A stretch of DNA of 64,000 nucleotides from Nitrospirota bacterium (GTDB lineage: Bacteria > Nitrospirota > Thermodesulfovibrionia > Thermodesulfovibrionales > UBA6898). A model generated the notes under the pieces. That model was not told the DNA's origin. It ran no database searches and was given only the letters and a program-made list of their open reading frames with translations. Below are positions 63,071-64,000 of this stretch, piece by piece. The stretch covers positions 1 through 64,000 of the forward strand of contig JAKAHR010000001.1 of the NCBI GenBank assembly GCA_021825365.1, in the 5' to 3' direction. Position numbers and translations under genes: made by a program. Each line of letters starts with the position of its first letter. The stretch's first letter is position 1.

Positions 63071-63577
63071 CTGTCAAGATTCGCTGCAGTAGCCAGAATC
63101 GTTCATGAACGGGGGGTAAGAGGTGAAATGACGGCCCTCCCCCTCTCCCATAAATTCCATCAGCTGGCCCCGGATAGTGTCGTTGAGCTCGTAACTCCTG
63201 GCGGGGCCTCTGTCCGGAAACGCATCAGGAACATACGGCCTGTCGGGCGTGGCTATGGCATTTCCTTCGAGGACGTCGGGACCCCCGAGCAGGCCCTCGC
63301 CCTTCGTGGCGCCCTCATCATGGTGCCGAGGGACTCCCTCGTTATGGATGAAGGCGAGTACTGGTGCGATGACATCATCGGTCTCTCGGTGGTAACCACG
63401 GAAGGCGGCCGTGTCGGCATTGTCACCGAGGTCATCAGCACGGGCGGCAATGATGTGTATGTGGTTGAGAACCATGGCAGGGAATTTCTGATTCCTGCCA
63501 TCCGTGATGTTATCGTTGACATCAGCATCCGCGACGGCCGCATAACCATACGCGCGATGGAGGGAATGCTGGACTGA
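63071..63577 (+). CDS. rimM: Ribosome maturation factor RimM (probable non-ATG start)
   Basis: A 16S rRNA processing factor of about 168 residues. The first ATG (63128) would leave only 149 residues and cut off the conserved N-terminus. The frame is open back to a TAA at 63047, and the upstream codons read [15 protein letters not shown], the hallmark VGxIxxxHGLxGE region of RimM. No ATG, GTG or TTG occurs there; CTG at 63071 with AGG 9 nt upstream is the best candidate. The PRC-barrel C-terminal half ([28 protein letters not shown]) is complete. trmD begins 1 nt after the stop. Confidence 0.85.
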   Translation: MSRFAAVARIVHERGVRGEMTALPLSHKFHQLAPDSVVELVTPGGASVRKRIRNIRPVGRGYGISFEDVGTPEQALALRGALIMVPRDSLVMDEGEYWCDDIIGLSVVTTEGGRVGIVTEVISTGGNDVYVVENHGREFLIPAIRDVIVDISIRDGRITIRAMEGMLD

Positions 63578-63578
63578 C

Positions 63579-64000
63579 ATGGTGACCTTTCGTGTTGTCA
63601 CGATCTTCCCCGCGATAATCAGGGCGTACGTCGGCGAAAGCATCCTCAAGCGCGCGATAGCAGCCGATCTCATCGACGTAACGGTACATGATCTGAGGGA
63701 TTATGCCACAGATAAACATAAGACCGTGGATGATTATCCCTACGGCGGCGGCGCCGGCATGGTCATGAAGCCGGACCCCTTCTTCAGGGTCATCGAGGAG
63801 CAGTGGCCGGACAGGCAATCCCGCAGGGTTGTGCTTCTTTCTCCCAAGGGCAGGACGTTTACGCAGGACCGTGCGCTTTCCTTCTCCCGCGAGACGCGGC
63901 AGACCATCCTGCTTTGCGGAAGATATGAGGCGATTGACGAACGTGTGCGGGAGGCTCTCGTCGACGACGAGGTTTCGATCGGTGATTATGTTTTGACTGG
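63579..64000 (+). CDS. trmD: tRNA (guanine37-N1)-methyltransferase, partial (cut by window end)
   Basis: The first 140 codons of TrmD, which methylates G37 of tRNAs using SAM. The start reads [14 protein letters not shown]. The conserved [17 protein letters not shown] segment, LLSPKGRTF and the trefoil-knot motif [13 protein letters not shown], then SIGDYVLTG, are all visible. The SAM-binding knot is almost complete, and the C-terminal domain lies outside the window. GTG at 63582 is an alternative start. Confidence 0.95.
   Translation, partial: MVTFRVVTIFPAIIRAYVGESILKRAIAADLIDVTVHDLRDYATDKHKTVDDYPYGGGAGMVMKPDPFFRVIEEQWPDRQSRRVVLLSPKGRTFTQDRALSFSRETRQTILLCGRYEAIDERVREALVDDEVSIGDYVLT

Overview
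The window is a 64 kb piece of a moderately GC-rich bacterial chromosome. The host looks like an anaerobic Gram-negative that uses H2 and formate. Supporting genes are a quinone-reducing Hyb-type [NiFe] hydrogenase, an NAD-linked selenocysteine formate dehydrogenase, formate-tetrahydrofolate ligase, a 2-oxoacid:ferredoxin oxidoreductase, a ferredoxin-domain EtfA, TatBC, SurA and LspA. The set fits Nitrospirota or Desulfobacterota, but the sequence alone does not settle the phylum.

Layout. 1-0.25 kb: 3' end of an ISL3-like transposase. 0.3-5 kb: DsrE-like protein, hpt, queD, pmbA, Zn-alcohol dehydrogenase, LsrF-like aldolase. 5.2-9.3 kb: acyl-CoA dehydrogenase, etfB, etfA, fabD. 9.3-11.7 kb: mini-LemA protein and a CoA-transferase/GNAT fusion. 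16.8-11.7 kb (minus strand): one compact operon of a GGDEF protein, korB, korC, N-acetylglutamate synthase-like GNAT, lspA, DUF1189-like protein and a receiver-PilZ protein. 16.9-23.3 kb: cytochrome c, then hybO-hybA-hybB-hybC-hybD-hypC. 23.4-28.1 kb: ribosome hibernation factor/cold-shock fusion, two-component system, Dus, HDAC-like protein. 35.6-28.2 kb (minus): formate dehydrogenase (NuoE-like, NuoF-like and selenoprotein FdhA subunits), cNMP-binding protein, fhs. 35.8-45.3 kb: surA, purN, DUF4416, TlpA, clpC, long NDK, mdh, inositol-phosphate synthase plus CDP-alcohol phosphatidyltransferase, cobO, tRNA-Gly. 45.4-59.3 kb: CCA-adding-like enzyme, mtaB, miaB, secA, a signalling group (GGDEF, MglA-like GTPase, HD-GYP, HEAT) and tatBC. 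59.3-64 kb: outer-membrane protein, trx, TlpA lipoprotein, ffh, rpsP, khpA, rimM, trmD (cut by the window end).

The most striking feature is the hydrogenase large subunit. An in-frame TGA sits at codon 64, where the second Cys of the N-terminal RxCGxC metal-binding motif should be. A 14-bp hairpin with the geometry of a bacterial SECIS follows it. Characterised [NiFeSe] hydrogenases carry Sec in the C-terminal motif, which here is ordinary Cys-x-x-Cys. The same window holds a classical Sec-containing formate dehydrogenase with a SECIS loop at the same distance, so the host very probably decodes UGA as Sec. The large subunit would then be a NiFe hydrogenase with Sec at a Ni-Fe bridging position.

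Other recurring themes are likely leaderless genes (a -10 box 5-10 nt before the ATG and no Shine-Dalgarno), two genes that seem to begin at non-standard codons (the GGDEF protein and rimM), and several c-di-GMP proteins. No intergenic stretch exceeds 300 bases. No CRISPR array or prophage was seen.
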